Positions 5,574 through 5,770 of a stretch of 5,770 nucleotides of DNA are shown in pieces (the stretch's first letter is position 1; every line of letters begins with the position of its first letter). Source of the DNA: Ignavibacteria bacterium (lineage in GTDB: Bacteria > Bacteroidota > Ignavibacteria > UBA10030 > SZUA-254); assembly GCA_005877655.1 (NCBI GenBank), contig VBOC01000122.1, forward strand, positions 1 through 5,770, read 5' to 3'. A model generated the notes under the pieces. That model had not been told where the DNA came from. It did no database searches and was given only the letters and a program-made list of their open reading frames with translations. Position numbers and translations under genes: made by a program.

Positions 5574-5770
5574 ATGAGAATATTGCTCGTCGAAGATCAT
5601 CCGGAAAGTCGCAGGGCTTTGCAGCGGTTGATCGAAAGGCGCGGCCACGAAGTGGTTGCGGTCGGTAGCGCCGAAGAAGCCGAAGTTGCGCTAGCGAAGC
5701 AGTCATTTGTGTTCTTGATCTTGGATTGGATGCTGCCGGGCAAGAGCGGCGTGGATTTGTGCCGGGAACT
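5574..5770 (+). CDS. Response regulator receiver domain, 3' end cut off by window
   Basis: The visible 65 residues begin MRILLVEDHPESRRALQRL and include FLILDWMLPGKSGVDLC. Glu7-Asp8 form the acidic metal-binding pair and Asp51 in the LDW segment is the expected phospho-acceptor; the following MLPGKSG is the usual beta3-alpha3 loop. A partner histidine kinase would phosphorylate Asp51 to switch an output activity. The output domain lies beyond the window, so this could be a DNA-binding regulator, a stand-alone receiver or the front of a hybrid sensor kinase. ATG 5574 is chosen because the receiver fold starts immediately there; no ribosome site is seen. It is transcribed away from the deacetylase gene. 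Confidence 0.92.
   Translation, partial: MRILLVEDHPESRRALQRLIERRGHEVVAVGSAEEAEVALAKQSFVFLILDWMLPGKSGVDLCRE

Noticed and set aside
1..5770. tRNA, rRNA, CRISPR array, insertion sequence or prophage genes
   Set aside because: Nothing matching was seen on either strand: no spaced direct repeats, transposase motifs, terminal inverted repeats or tRNA-like arms.

Overview
The window reads like a chromosomal segment of a moderately GC-rich Gram-negative bacterium, most likely a soil-type Verrucomicrobiota member. This placement is an inference from protein style (panC next to nadB, a Cys/Trp-rich secreted protein, a dynamin-like GTPase, a receiver with the LDWMLPGKSG block). No rRNA or marker gene confirms it.

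Layout, left to right. (1) 1-407, + strand: the C-terminal half of panC (pantothenate synthesis), cut by the window edge. (2) 404-1869, + strand: nadB (L-aspartate oxidase, first step of NAD synthesis), overlapping the panC stop by 4 nt but visibly broken. The FAD-binding glycine motif is missing and the frame changes near 428. About 90 nt in the middle are a diverged copy of the panC-end/nadB-start junction, replacing the family's core segment. The C-terminal domain lies in another frame from about 1475. (3) 1870-1983: a short gap that folds into nested hairpins just upstream of a secreted-protein gene. (4) 1984-2776, + strand: a Sec-exported protein of unrecognised family in two frames, so also interrupted. 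(5) 2803-5339, - strand: an intact two-gene unit, a secreted polysaccharide deacetylase (first) and a membrane-anchored dynamin-like GTPase (second), joined by a TTGA stop/start overlap. (6) 5340-5573: a divergent intergenic region. (7) 5574-5770, + strand: the start of a response-regulator receiver domain, cut by the right edge.

The left 2.4 kb (panC-nadB-secreted protein) carries four lesions, while the right 3 kb is clean. panC and nadB belong to cofactor biosynthesis (CoA and NAD) and would form one translationally coupled unit if nadB were intact. The deacetylase and GTPase suggest an envelope-related unit: cell-wall or polysaccharide modification plus membrane remodelling. The most unusual observation is the embedded, about 79% identical (80/101) second copy of the panC-nadB junction inside nadB. 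It implies either recombination with a homologous locus followed by gene decay, or a chimeric assembly of related strains. Read mapping would settle which.
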